Source: Cryobacterium sp.
GTDB lineage: Bacteria; Actinomycetota; Actinomycetes; Actinomycetales; Microbacteriaceae
Reading direction: 5' to 3'
DNA length: 64,000 nt
Assembly: GCA_019638935.1 (NCBI GenBank)
Contig: JAHBSW010000001.1
Coordinates: forward strand, 1-64,000
Both the position numbers and the translations under genes were made by a program. This document shows positions 46,131 to 55,120 of this stretch, one piece after another. The notes under the pieces are model-generated. The model had not been told where the DNA came from, did no database searches, and saw nothing but the letters and a program-made list of their open reading frames with translations. Position 1 is the first letter of the stretch. Every line of letters begins with the position of its first letter.

Positions 46131-46204
46131 GCCCCTGTAGCCCAACCGGCAGAGGCAAACGACTTAAAATCGTTCAAGTCAGGGTTCGAATCCCTGCAGG
46201 GGCA
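46131..46204 (+). tRNA. tRNA with anticodon UAA (Leu by anticodon), short variable loop
   Basis: Folds completely: acceptor stem GCCCCTG/CAGGGGC, D stem GCC/GGC, anticodon stem AACGA/TCGTT with loop CTTAAAA, a 5-base variable loop CAAGT, T stem CAGGG/CCCTG with loop TTCGAAT, discriminator A. The anticodon at 46165-46167 is TAA, so it reads UUA. CCA is not encoded. tRNA-Leu normally has a long variable arm; this one does not, although A73 fits leucine. A TAAGCT -10-like box at 46112-46117 could drive it. Confidence 0.9.
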
Positions 46205-46208
46205 CGGG

Positions 46209-47309
46209 TCAGCCGAGCGACTCCAGCAGGGCGCCAGCGAGCTCGATGAGCCTGGCTTCGCCCGCGGCACCCTTGCCGTCGATGGCGATCCATGCTCCAC
46301 CGACGAGCACATCGACGAAGCACGGTGGGTTGTCGATGGGCTGGCATCCTGCGAAGGCGGCGTCGCCGAGTCCCTCGACGGCATGCGCGGGGGAGTGGTC
46401 GGGCCGGGGCGCAGCCCAGGAGGCTTCCCATGCCCAGGATGCTCCGGGCAGCACGACGATCTGCAACGGGGTGCCGGTGGCCGAGGAGTAGGGGTTCGAC
46501 CAGGAGCAGTTCAGCGCGTCATCGAGGCCCGCGTTGAGCACGTAGGGCATGAGCAGGGGCGCCTCGCGCTCGTCCATGTCGTCCACACCGAGAATGTTGC
46601 GAACGGTGTCGAGCGGAAGCAGCGCCTCGCACGAGGTGGGCAGACCCGCCAGGGGCGCGGGCGTCCACTCAGCGGTGGGCGAGGTGGAACGCTCGAGTGC
46701 CGCGACGATGGTGCCGACGAGGGCGCTGGTGTCGGCATCCGGAGCGATGTTGTTGATGCCGATCGCCGCCCATTTGCCGCCCGCGAAGACGTCGTAGTCG
46801 CAGTAGTGGTAGCGGCCACCGAGCGAGGAGTTGCAGGCCCAGAGGATCGTGCCGTCTTCGCTCTCATTGGGGTAGTTTCCGGTCATCGCGCCGTGCCACG
46901 CGGCCCATTCGTCGGCCGCGTTGGGCAGGATGTCGACCTCGAGCAGCGCCTCGTACTCGCCCGCCTTGTCGGCCGCGTCGCTCCACTCGCACTGGAGGCC
47001 GCCGGCCTGCCGCAGGCCGATCGAGGAGATGGGCCAGGTTCCACCGGGAGCGAAGAGGTTGTCGACGGGCTCGACCGCATCGCCCAGAATGCTCCGGACG
47101 TCGTCAAGGCTCACCAGATCGGCGCAGTCGGCACCGACCAGGCTGGTCGGCGCGGTGGGGCCTCCCGGTTCCGTGGGATCGCTCGGATCGCCCGATCCCG
47201 TGCAGCCCGCGAGCACGACCGAGAGCGAGAGCGCGAGCACGATGAGGGGCCGAGCGGTGCTCGCCGAGTTCCGACTGGGCTTTGAACCGTTCATGACTGA
47301 TCGACGCAT
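46209..47309 (-). CDS. lipoprotein with two repeated DUF3558-like domains
   Basis: 366 aa. The ATG at 47309 follows GGGAGGA; the signal peptide ends in VVLAGC with lipidated Cys36. A Pro/Thr-rich linker leads to two similar halves, each opening with a Cys and a hydrophobic-Asp-Val-Arg-x-Ile-Leu-Gly pattern (CADLVSLDDVRSILGD; CEALLPLDTVRNILGV), each with further Cys and Trp residues. Family function is unknown; extracytoplasmic ligand binding is plausible. It converges with the tRNA gene (4-bp gap). Confidence 0.8.
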   Translation of the reverse strand: MRRSVMNGSKPSRNSASTARPLIVLALSLSVVLAGCTGSGDPSDPTEPGGPTAPTSLVGADCADLVSLDDVRSILGDAVEPVDNLFAPGGTWPISSIGLRQAGGLQCEWSDAADKAGEYEALLEVDILPNAADEWAAWHGAMTGNYPNESEDGTILWACNSSLGGRYHYCDYDVFAGGKWAAIGINNIAPDADTSALVGTIVAALERSTSPTAEWTPAPLAGLPTSCEALLPLDTVRNILGVDDMDEREAPLLMPYVLNAGLDDALNCSWSNPYSSATGTPLQIVVLPGASWAWEASWAAPRPDHSPAHAVEGLGDAAFAGCQPIDNPPCFVDVLVGGAWIAIDGKGAAGEARLIELAGALLESLG

Positions 47310-47379
47310 AAGACGTCCTCCCGGTTGACAGCGTAGAGGCACATTCCATTGACACGAGGCTCCGACTCGGCCACACTTC

Positions 47380-47408
47380 TTGGTCAAGCGTCTAAGACGA
47401 CCGACCAA
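47380..47408. promoter_or_regulatory. 29-bp palindrome upstream of tetR
   Basis: TTGGTC, 3 bases, CGTCT, A, AGACG, 3 bases, GACCAA: both arm pairs are perfect and evenly spaced about base 47394. It lies 14 bp ahead of the TetR start codon, with TTGACA at 47349-47354 and CACACT at 47372-47377 as a possible promoter. Very likely the TetR operator. Confidence 0.75.
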
Positions 47409-47421
47409 TTGAGGAGGCGGC

Positions 47422-48048
47422 ATGGCCCGGGTCTCGTCCGCACAGCGACGCGTGGAGCTCGTGCAGGCGGCCCTGCGCGTCATCGATCGCGACGGCGTGC
47501 ACGGTGCCACGACGCGGGCGATCGTCGCCGAGGCGCACGTTCCCCTCGCAACCTTCCACTACGTCTTCCGCTCGCGCGACGAGCTCATCCGCGAGCTCAT
47601 CGCCTACGTCGTCGAGCAGGAGGGTCGCGCGGCCGAGGGAACCCTGCAGTCGGCCACCGACATCCGTTCCCTTCTCCGCACCGGGCTGCAGGCGTACTTC
47701 GACCTCGTCGTCTCCGAACCGAACCGCGAGCAGGCGATGTTCGAGCTCTTCCACTACGCCCTGCGCACCGACGAACTCGACGACCTCCCGCGTCTGCAGT
47801 ACGAGCGCTACCATCGCACGGCCGCCGACCTGCTCGCCGCGGCGGCCCGACAGCTCGAGATCACCTGGAGCGTCCCGCTCGACGAGCTCGCCCGCCTGCT
47901 CGTCACCTTCACCGACGGCCTCACCCTCGCGTGGCTGGCCGACCGCCACGATGCCGCAGCCGCCCGAACCATGGATCACGCCGCCGACTTCATCGCGCGC
48001 TTCGCGAACCCACCCACCGAACAGATCAACCAAGGAGCACACTCATGA
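47422..48048 (+). CDS. TetR-family transcriptional regulator
   Basis: 208 aa. N-terminal HTH at about residues 11-57 (GATTRAIVAEAHVPLATFHYVFRSRDELI), then a helical effector domain. GAGGAGG ribosome site. First gene of an operon with an MFS transporter, a PLP-fold enzyme and a lactone oxidase, which it probably represses through the palindrome 14 bp upstream. Confidence 0.9.
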   Translation: MARVSSAQRRVELVQAALRVIDRDGVHGATTRAIVAEAHVPLATFHYVFRSRDELIRELIAYVVEQEGRAAEGTLQSATDIRSLLRTGLQAYFDLVVSEPNREQAMFELFHYALRTDELDDLPRLQYERYHRTAADLLAAAARQLEITWSVPLDELARLLVTFTDGLTLAWLADRHDAAAARTMDHAADFIARFANPPTEQINQGAHS

Positions 48049-49319
48049 CGACTGACGCTACGGCCGCTCCCGCGGCGCACGCCGAACCGACGCGGATCGT
48101 GCCCGCGAGCTGGATCGCCCTCTTCGCCACCGCGTGGTTCGGCATCTGGATGGCGCAGCTCACCCCCGTGCAGCTGCTGCTGCCACAGCAGGTCGAGGCG
48201 CACGTCGTCTCGGACAACTGGGTCGACAAGGTCGTCGCCTTCGGCATCATCTCGGGAATCGCCGGTGTGTGCGCCCTCTTCGCCTACCCCATCACCGGCG
48301 CACTCTCCGATCGCACGACGAGCCGCTTCGGTCGCCGTCGCCCCTGGATTCTCGGCGGCGCACTGCTGTTCGGCGCCGCTCTCATCCTGCTCAGCCTGCA
48401 GGACACAATGGTCGGCATTGGGGTCTTCTGGTCGATAGCGATCATCGGCTTCTGCATGCTCACCTCAGCGCTCACCGCGACGATCTCCGACCAGGTTCCC
48501 GTCGGCCAGCGCGGCTTCGTCTCGGGCTGGCTCGCGGCGCCGCAGGCCGTGGGAACGATCGCCGGGCTGCTGCTCATCATCATGCTCGGTCTCGGCCAGT
48601 TCCTTGGCTATACGCTCATGGCGGTGCTGCTCGTGCTGCTGGTGCTGCCGTTCATGCTCAGGATCCCGGATGCCGTGCTCACGAAAGAGCAGCGCCCGCC
48701 CTTCACCTGGCGCGCACTCATCGCCGGCTTCTGGATCAGCCCCCGGCAGTTCCCCGACTTCGGGTGGGTTCTGCTCAGCCGCGTGCTCGTCAACCTCGGC
48801 AACGCGTTCGGCACAACCCTGCTGCTCTACTTTCTGCAGGACGGGCTCGGTTTCGCTCCCGGCGACCCCGCCGAGGAGGCCCTGCTCACCCTGACGCTCA
48901 TCTACATGGTGTTCGTGATCATCGCCTCGATCGGCCTCGGCAAGCTCTCCGACAGGCTCGGTCGCCGCAAGCCCTTCGTCATCGCGGCGGCGTCACTGCA
49001 GGCGGCGGCCGCGCTGCTCCTCGCCTTCATCCCGTCGTTCGATGTCGCGATGGTCGCGGCGGGTCTGCTCGGTCTCGGCTACGGCTGCTTCCTCTCGGTC
49101 GACCAGGCGCTCGCGACCCAGGTGCTTCCCTACGCGGCGGCACGCGGCAAGGACCTCGGCATCATGAACATCGCCACGACCGTGCCGCAGGCGATCGCTC
49201 CGCTGTTCGGCGCGTTCATCGTGGCTGCGCTCGTGGGCTTCCAGGGGCTCTTCATCGTCGCGGCGATCGCCGCGCTGTGGGGTGCCCTCGCGGTCATCCC
49301 CGTGCGCAAGGTGCGGTGA
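48045..49319 (+). CDS. MFS transporter
   Basis: 424 aa, about 12 membrane segments. The motif between helices 2 and 3 (GALSDRTTSRFGRRRPW) and its repeat in the second half (GLGKLSDRLGRRKPF) place it in the major facilitator superfamily, closest in style to sugar/cation symporter-like members of the SLC45/GPH kind. ATG overlaps the tetR stop and follows AAGGAG. Substrate unknown; the downstream lactone oxidase suggests a sugar or sugar acid. Confidence 0.88.
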   Translation: MTTDATAAPAAHAEPTRIVPASWIALFATAWFGIWMAQLTPVQLLLPQQVEAHVVSDNWVDKVVAFGIISGIAGVCALFAYPITGALSDRTTSRFGRRRPWILGGALLFGAALILLSLQDTMVGIGVFWSIAIIGFCMLTSALTATISDQVPVGQRGFVSGWLAAPQAVGTIAGLLLIIMLGLGQFLGYTLMAVLLVLLVLPFMLRIPDAVLTKEQRPPFTWRALIAGFWISPRQFPDFGWVLLSRVLVNLGNAFGTTLLLYFLQDGLGFAPGDPAEEALLTLTLIYMVFVIIASIGLGKLSDRLGRRKPFVIAAASLQAAAALLLAFIPSFDVAMVAAGLLGLGYGCFLSVDQALATQVLPYAAARGKDLGIMNIATTVPQAIAPLFGAFIVAALVGFQGLFIVAAIAALWGALAVIPVRKVR

Positions 49320-49326
49320 CAGTGGC

Positions 49327-50562
49327 ATGAGGCTCGATCGTCCGAGCGCGCGACCGTGGGAGCATCCCGCGTCGTACTGGCCCTCGCTCACGGTGGCGAC
49401 CGCTCAGCTCGACACCCCGATCGCCGTCGTCTCGCACGCCGCGCTCGCGCACAACGCGCACGAGCTGCTCGATCGTCGGGACCGGTCGCGCACGGTGATG
49501 CCGAGCATCCGTGTCGCCTCGAAGTCGCTTCGGGTGCGCGGCCTCATCGAGGCGGTGGAGGCCCTGCCGGGTTATCACGGCGTGCTCGCGTACACGCTGC
49601 CCGAGGCGCTGTGGCTCGCGGAGACGGTTCAGGATGTCGTGATCGGCTACCCGAGTGCCGATCGAGCCGCGATCGCGCGGCTGGCGGGCGATGCCGACCT
49701 CGCGACACGCGTGACGCTCATGGTCGACTCGGTGGCGGGGCTCGACCTCATCGACAGTGTCGTGCCCCCGGCCACGCGGCCACGCATCCGGGTCTGCCTC
49801 GAGCTGGATGCCGCGTGGGACGCCCCCTTGCTCGGTCACACCGGAACCTGGCGCTCACCCGTGCACTCGGTCGACGACGCGCGCACCCTCGCGCAGCACA
49901 TCGTCGACCGACCGGGGTTCGCGCTCGTCGGCCTCATGGCCTATGAGGGTCAGATCGCGGGCACGGTCGATCGACCCGCCGGAAGGCCCGTGTTCGGTGC
50001 CGTCGTGCGCTGGATGCAGCGGAGGTCGGCTGCAGAGCTCGCGGTACGCCGTGCCGCGGTCGTCGCCGCGGTGAGCGAGCTCACCGAGCTCGAGTTCGTC
50101 AACGGCGGCGGAACCGGCTCGATCGAGTCGACGACCGCCGAGGCCGCCGTCACCGAGGTCGCGGCGGGAAGCGGGCTGTTCGGCCCCCATCTCTTCGACC
50201 ACTACTCGCGCTTCACCCCCGCCCCCGCCGCGGCCTTCGCCCTCTCGGTCGTGCGCAAGCCGCGACCCGACATCGCGACGGTGCTGGGGGGAGGCTGGAT
50301 CGCATCCGGACCTCCCGGTGCCGATCGCCTGCCGCTTCCCGTCTGGCCGGAAGGCCTGAAGCTCGTGCCTCGCGAGATGGCGGGCGAGGTGCAGACCCCG
50401 CTCACGGCGGCGGGTGCGCTCGCCGTGGGGGACCGCGTGTGGTTCCGGCACACGAAGTCGGGTGAACTCTTCGAGCACGTCAACGAGGTGGCGATCGTCG
50501 CCGACGATCGGGTGATCGACGTGCTTCCGACCTACCGGGGGGAGGGAAAGGCGTGGCTCTGA
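49327..50562 (+). CDS. alanine racemase-fold PLP enzyme (amino acid deaminase/aldolase-like)
   Basis: 411 aa. An alanine racemase N-terminal barrel with the PLP lysine in PSIRVASKSLRVRG, a glycine-rich phosphate loop FVNGGGTGS, and a C-terminal domain ending VNEVAIVADDRVID like D-serine dehydratase and D-threonine aldolase. Acts on a D-amino acid or beta-hydroxy amino acid. Located 7 bp after the MFS gene and overlapping the lactone oxidase gene by 10 bp; why it is joined to a lactone oxidase is unclear. Confidence 0.82.
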   Translation: MRLDRPSARPWEHPASYWPSLTVATAQLDTPIAVVSHAALAHNAHELLDRRDRSRTVMPSIRVASKSLRVRGLIEAVEALPGYHGVLAYTLPEALWLAETVQDVVIGYPSADRAAIARLAGDADLATRVTLMVDSVAGLDLIDSVVPPATRPRIRVCLELDAAWDAPLLGHTGTWRSPVHSVDDARTLAQHIVDRPGFALVGLMAYEGQIAGTVDRPAGRPVFGAVVRWMQRRSAAELAVRRAAVVAAVSELTELEFVNGGGTGSIESTTAEAAVTEVAAGSGLFGPHLFDHYSRFTPAPAAAFALSVVRKPRPDIATVLGGGWIASGPPGADRLPLPVWPEGLKLVPREMAGEVQTPLTAAGALAVGDRVWFRHTKSGELFEHVNEVAIVADDRVIDVLPTYRGEGKAWL

Positions 50563-51878
50563 ACCTGCTCGAACCCGGTCGACGCTGGAGCAACTGGGGT
50601 CGAGTCGAGTCGGCCGACCCCGTCTGGATCGCCCGGCCGACCTCGGTCGATGAGGTCGTCGCGGTGGTGCATCGTGCGCGCGAACTCGGCCTGTCGGTCA
50701 AGGCGATCGGCGCGGGGCACAGCTTCACCGGGATCGCCGCCGCACCCGGGGTGCAGCTCGACCTCGCGGGGCTCGACGGGCTGTTCGCGGTGGACGCTGC
50801 CCTCAGGCGTGTCACGCTCGGCGCGGGCACGAACCTCTTTCAGCTGCCGGCACTGCTCGCGCCGCACGGCCTCGCCATGGAGAACCTCGGCGACATCGAC
50901 GCGCAGACGATCGCGGGGGCGACCTCGACGGGAACCCACGGAACCGGCGGCAGCTTCCGCGGTCTCGCCGCCCAGCTGGTCGGGGCGACCATCGTGACGG
51001 CCGACGGCGGCGTGCTGCGGGTGAGCGAGGCCGAGAACGTCGAGCTATGGCCCGCTGCGCGACTCGGTCTCGGCGCGCTCGGCATCCTCGTCGATGTCAC
51101 GGTGCAGTGCGTGCCGGCTTTCGCGCTCCATGCGCTGGAGCAGCCCGAACCCCTGGCCGCCGTGCTCGAGGATTTCAGCGCGCGCGTCGAGGCGGTCGAC
51201 CACTTCGAGTTCTACTGGTTCGCCCACACCGAGACCGTGCTCACCAAGACCAACACCCGGCTCGCCCCCGACACCGAGCTGGCACCGCTGGGTGCCGTGC
51301 GGCGCTGGTTCGACGACACCCTCATGGCGAACGGCGTCTTCGAGGCGACGTGCGCCCTCGGTCACGCGCTGCCCCCCGTCGTGCCGGGAATCAATCGCCT
51401 CGCGACGAGACTCTGGGGCAACCGCGAGTTCAGCGACGTCTCGACATCGGTGTTCGCGACCAGGCGCACGGTGCGGTTCCGCGAGATGGAGTACGCGATT
51501 CCGCGGGAGGCGATTCCGGATGCCCTGCGCGCCATCCGCGCGCTCATCGACTCGCGGGGATGGCGGGTCTCCTTCCCGATCGAGGTGCGTGCCGCAGCGA
51601 GCGACGATCTCTGGCTGTCGACCGCGCACGGTCGGGAGACGGGCTACATCGCCGTGCATCGGTACTGGCGGGAGAACCACCTCGACTACTTCCGCGCCGT
51701 CGAGGACGTCATGCGAGGGTTCGACGGACGCCCGCACTGGGGCAAGATCCACTTTCAGGATGCCGAGTCGCTCGCCGCGCTCTACCCCCGCTTCGGGGAC
51801 TTCGTGGCGGTGCGCGACCGCCTCGACCCGGAGCGGCTGTTCGCGAACGCCTACCTCGACCGGGTTCTCGGTGGCTGA
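50553..51878 (+). CDS. FAD-binding D-arabinono-1,4-lactone oxidase family protein
   Basis: 441 aa. An FAD_binding_4 domain (about 15-180) with SVKAIGAGHSFTG and the ATSTGTHGTG loop; a C-terminal ALO domain with the catalytic HWGK motif (PHWGKIHFQ) and a final LDPERLFANAYLDRVLG. Oxidises aldono-lactones such as L-gulono- or D-arabinono-lactone, using quinone, cytochrome or oxygen. Last gene of the tetR operon; a REP-like repeat follows. Confidence 0.9.
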   Translation: MALNLLEPGRRWSNWGRVESADPVWIARPTSVDEVVAVVHRARELGLSVKAIGAGHSFTGIAAAPGVQLDLAGLDGLFAVDAALRRVTLGAGTNLFQLPALLAPHGLAMENLGDIDAQTIAGATSTGTHGTGGSFRGLAAQLVGATIVTADGGVLRVSEAENVELWPAARLGLGALGILVDVTVQCVPAFALHALEQPEPLAAVLEDFSARVEAVDHFEFYWFAHTETVLTKTNTRLAPDTELAPLGAVRRWFDDTLMANGVFEATCALGHALPPVVPGINRLATRLWGNREFSDVSTSVFATRRTVRFREMEYAIPREAIPDALRAIRALIDSRGWRVSFPIEVRAAASDDLWLSTAHGRETGYIAVHRYWRENHLDYFRAVEDVMRGFDGRPHWGKIHFQDAESLAALYPRFGDFVAVRDRLDPERLFANAYLDRVLGG

Positions 51879-51885
51879 CGCGTCT

Positions 51886-51975
51886 TGGTGGTTGAGCGCG
51901 CTGGAGCACGGAGCGAAGGCCATTTCTGGCCTTCGCCGCGACGCCAGCGCCGACCGTCGTCCCGACGGTCGGCTT
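51886..51975. repeat. REP-like composite repeat before the GH1 gene
   Basis: Nearly the same sequence as 42080-42170: GGTTGAGCGCGCTGGAGCA, stem GCGAAGGCCA/TGGCCTTCGC (51913-51936), GCGACGCCAGCGCCGAC and stem CCGACGGTCGG-type end. The stem sequence differs from 42105 by a pair of compensating changes. Confidence 0.88.
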
Positions 51976-51989
51976 GACAGGCTGACACA

Positions 51990-53375
51990 GTGATCGCGCA
52001 TATCCCGCGGAGGTTCACCATCGGCGCGGCGACCGCGGCCCTGCAGATCGAGGGCGACGTGCCCGGGCGCGGCCGCTCGACCTGGGACACCTTCGCCGCC
52101 CGTCCCGGCCGCATCCTCGACGGCAGCACGCCCGCGGTCACGGCCGATCACGTGAACCGCATGACCGAGGACGTCGAGCTGCTGCGCGAGCTCGGGGTCG
52201 ACTCCTACCGCTTCTCGCTCTCCTGGCCGCGCATCCAGCCCACGGGGTCGGGTGCGGCGAGCCGCGAGGGGCTCGCGTTCTACGACCGGCTGATCGATGC
52301 CCTGCTGGATGCAGGCATCCGGCCCATGGTCACCCTCTATCACTGGGACACGCCGGAACCGCTGCAGGCCGCGGGCGGCTGGATGAGCCGCGACACCGCG
52401 AAGCGGCTCGGCGACTTCGCCGCCGTTGCGGCGCGAGCGTTCGGCGACCGGGTCGACGCCTGGCTCACGATCAACGAACCCGCGACGGTGACGCTCAACG
52501 GCTACGCCCTCGGCGTGCACGCGCCCGGGCTCGAGCTGCTCTTCGACGCCCTGCCCGCCGCCCACCATCAGTTGCTCGGCCACGGCTACGCGGTGCAGGC
52601 ACTGCGCTCGGCCGGCGTCAGCGGCGGTATCGGCATCACGAACGTGCACTCGCCCGTCGTCCCCGCGCGCCGCCGCGTCGCCGACCGCTACTTCGCGCGC
52701 ATCTTCGACCTCGTGCACAACCGCATCTACGCCGACCCCGTGCTGCTCGGCCGCTACCCGAAGCCGCCGCTGGGCTCGGGTTCGCTGTTCCGCGCACTCA
52801 CCGAGGTCGATGCGGACGACCTCGCGCTCATCCACCAGCCGCTCGACTTCTACGGACTCAACTACTACATGCCCACCCGCATCCGCGCCGGTGCGTCGGC
52901 AAGCACCGAGACACCGGATGGCGAGGCCGAGGCCATGAGGCGTGTGCCGTTCTCGCTCGAGCCGTTCCCCGAGCATGAGCAGACCGGCTTCGGCTGGCCG
53001 ATCGCGCCCGAGTACCTCGCGGTCGCGTTCGCGGAGCTCGCCGAGCGATACGGCGACGCGCTGCCGCCGATCTACCTCACCGAGAGCGGTGCGAGCTTCC
53101 CGGATGCGCGCGGCGCAGACGGTGCCGTCCACGACGAACAGCGCCGCGCCTATCTCGCCGATCACCTCGCGGTCGCACTGCGGGGTGCGCCGGGCGTCGA
53201 CGTGCGCGGCTTCTACGCGTGGTCGCTGCTCGACAACTGGGAGTGGGCAGCCGGGTTCACCCAGCGCTTCGGTCTCGTGCACGTCGACTTCGACACCCTC
53301 GAGCGCACGCCGAAGGACTCCTACCGGTGGTTGCAGGCACTCCTCGCCGCGCGCGGAGGTTCGCTGGACGAGTAG
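51990..53375 (+). CDS. GH1 beta-glucosidase family protein
   Basis: 461 aa cytoplasmic glycosidase. Acid/base Glu163 in LTINEP and nucleophile Glu365 in YLTESGASF; other GH1 landmarks are FTIGAATAALQIEG at the start, FSLSWPRI, LYHWDTPEPL and FYAWSLLDNWEWA. The usual nucleophile motif is TENG; here it is TESG, a conservative change next to the catalytic residue. GTG start. Stands alone between two repeat clusters. Confidence 0.95.
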   Translation: MIAHIPRRFTIGAATAALQIEGDVPGRGRSTWDTFAARPGRILDGSTPAVTADHVNRMTEDVELLRELGVDSYRFSLSWPRIQPTGSGAASREGLAFYDRLIDALLDAGIRPMVTLYHWDTPEPLQAAGGWMSRDTAKRLGDFAAVAARAFGDRVDAWLTINEPATVTLNGYALGVHAPGLELLFDALPAAHHQLLGHGYAVQALRSAGVSGGIGITNVHSPVVPARRRVADRYFARIFDLVHNRIYADPVLLGRYPKPPLGSGSLFRALTEVDADDLALIHQPLDFYGLNYYMPTRIRAGASASTETPDGEAEAMRRVPFSLEPFPEHEQTGFGWPIAPEYLAVAFAELAERYGDALPPIYLTESGASFPDARGADGAVHDEQRRAYLADHLAVALRGAPGVDVRGFYAWSLLDNWEWAAGFTQRFGLVHVDFDTLERTPKDSYRWLQALLAARGGSLDE

Positions 53376-53621
53376 CCGACGTCAGACTTTCGGTGGTCGA
53401 GTAGCGGAAGTCAGACTTTCGCCGGTCGAGAAACGGCTATTTCTAACCGCTGCTCGAGTGGCCGAACTCAACCGCTGGTCGAGTAGCGGCGAAGCCGCGT
53501 ATCGAGACCACGCCCTTGCAACACAGGTCTCGATACGCCGACTCCGTCGGCTACTCGACCAGCGGTTAGGGCTAGTGGTTTCGAGACGCGCGCGGAGCGC
53601 GCTCCTCAACCACCAAGTTGG
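53366..53621. repeat. REP-like repeat cluster between GH1 and ABC-2 permease genes
   Basis: Several GGTCGAGTAGC half units, one full GGTCGAGTAGCGGCGAAGCC...TATCGAGACC copy (about 53476-53509), one inverted GGTCTCGATACGCC...CTACTCGACCAGC copy (about 53526-53563) and one GGTTTCGAGACGCG...CTCCTCAACCACC copy (about 53576-53613). It fills the whole gap between the convergent genes. Confidence 0.88.
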
Positions 53622-54356
53622 CTAGGGCGTGCGACGTCGCAGCGTGATCGAGCCGAGCACGATCGCCCCGACGATGAAGGCGCCGATGATGAGCAGCTTC
53701 GTGCCGACGTAGCCGGCGTCCTCGGAGTCGCGTGCGACGGCGTTGAGCGCATCGATCGCGTGGGAGAGGGGGAGCCAGTCCGAGATCGCGTGCAAGACAT
53801 CCGGCATGTCCTCGCGCGCGAGGAACACCCCGCCGAGCAGGATCTGCGGGAAGACGAGCGCGGGCATGAACTGGATGACCTGGAACTCGGTCTGGGCGAA
53901 GGCGCTGGCGAGCAGCCCGAGCGCGGTGCCGAGCACGGCGTCGGCGATGGCGACGGCGAGCAGCAGCCACATCGAACCCTCGATCTCGAGTCCGCACACC
54001 CACACGGCGAAGCCGACGGCGATCGACGACTGCACGATGGCGAGCAGTCCGAAGGCGAGGGTGTAGCCGAGGATGAAGTCGAGCTTGCCCGTCGGCAGCG
54101 CGAGCAGCCTCTCGAGCGTGCCGCCCTGGCGCTCGCGCAGCGTCGTGATGCTCGTGATGAGGAACATGATGATGAAGGGGAACAGCGCGATCATCGCCGG
54201 CCCGACGAGGTCGAAGACTCCGGTGTCGGAGAAGAGCCACGCCATGAGCCCGATGAGCAGGCTGGGCACGATGAGCAGCAGGCCGATCGTGCGCGGGTCG
54301 TGGTGTATCTGCGTGAGAACGCGGCGTGCCGTGGCGAGGGTGCGGCGCAGGTTCAT
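53622..54356 (-). CDS. ABC-2 type transporter permease
   Basis: 244 aa with about six membrane segments. The ABC-2 hallmarks are RERQGGTLERLLALP between helices 2 and 3 and a C-terminal PLSHAIDALNAVARD motif. It exports a drug or lipid with the ATPase encoded just upstream (4-bp overlap). Confidence 0.9.
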   Translation of the reverse strand: MNLRRTLATARRVLTQIHHDPRTIGLLLIVPSLLIGLMAWLFSDTGVFDLVGPAMIALFPFIIMFLITSITTLRERQGGTLERLLALPTGKLDFILGYTLAFGLLAIVQSSIAVGFAVWVCGLEIEGSMWLLLAVAIADAVLGTALGLLASAFAQTEFQVIQFMPALVFPQILLGGVFLAREDMPDVLHAISDWLPLSHAIDALNAVARDSEDAGYVGTKLLIIGAFIVGAIVLGSITLRRRTP

Positions 54357-55120
54357 GGCGCCTCCTTTCGCCCGGTGCCGGCATCCGGATGCGTGTCGGC
54401 GGCACCTCTGTCGGCGGCCTTGATCAGGGCCAGGAACGCGTCGTCGGCATCCGTCGTCGCCGTGCGCTCGAGCAGGCCCGTGGGGGTCTCATCGGCGAGG
54501 ATGTCGCCGTCGTGCACGAGCAGCAGTCGGTCGCAGCGGGTGGCTTCGTCCATGACGTGGCTCGAGACGAGGAGCGTCGTGCCGGCCGCGCTGAGCTCGC
54601 GGAAGAGGTTCCACAGCTCGAAGCGCAGCACGGGGTCGAGGCCCACCGTGGGTTCGTCGAGCACGAGCAGTTCGGGTGTGCCGAGCAGGGCTGCGGCGAG
54701 GGATGCACGCGAGAGCTGTCCGCCGGAGAGTGAGCCGACGAGCTGGTCGGCCTGAGCGTCGAGTCCCGTCGCGTGGATCACGCGCTCGACGTCGCCGCGA
54801 ACGACGCCGAGGATCGACGCGAAGTAGCGGATGTTCTCGCGCACCGTGAGGTCGAGGTAGACGCTCGGCGCCTGGGTGACGTAGCCGATCCGGTGACGGA
54901 GCTTCGCGCTGCCGGCGGGGTGACCGAGCACCGTGATCTTTCCGCTCACCTCGCGCTGCACGCCGACGATCGAGCGCATGAGCGTGGTCTTGCCCGAGCC
55001 GCTGGGGCCGAGCAGCCCGACGAGGGCGCCCCGGGGAACCTCGAAGCCGAGCCCGTGCAGCACCTCGTTCCTGCCGCGACGAACTCTGAGGTTGTCCACC
55101 TGAATCGCGTAATTCACCAT
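54353..55120 (-). CDS. ABC transporter ATP-binding protein (drug exporter type)
   Basis: 255 aa. Walker A GPSGSGKTT at residues 38-46, Q-loop YVTQAPS, signature LSGGQLSRA and Walker B LLVLDEPTVGLD. Powers the ABC-2 permease. The ATG lies inside a perfect 20-bp palindrome, so a bound repressor would cover the start region. Confidence 0.93.
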   Translation of the reverse strand: MVNYAIQVDNLRVRRGRNEVLHGLGFEVPRGALVGLLGPSGSGKTTLMRSIVGVQREVSGKITVLGHPAGSAKLRHRIGYVTQAPSVYLDLTVRENIRYFASILGVVRGDVERVIHATGLDAQADQLVGSLSGGQLSRASLAAALLGTPELLVLDEPTVGLDPVLRFELWNLFRELSAAGTTLLVSSHVMDEATRCDRLLLVHDGDILADETPTGLLERTATTDADDAFLALIKAADRGAADTHPDAGTGRKEAP

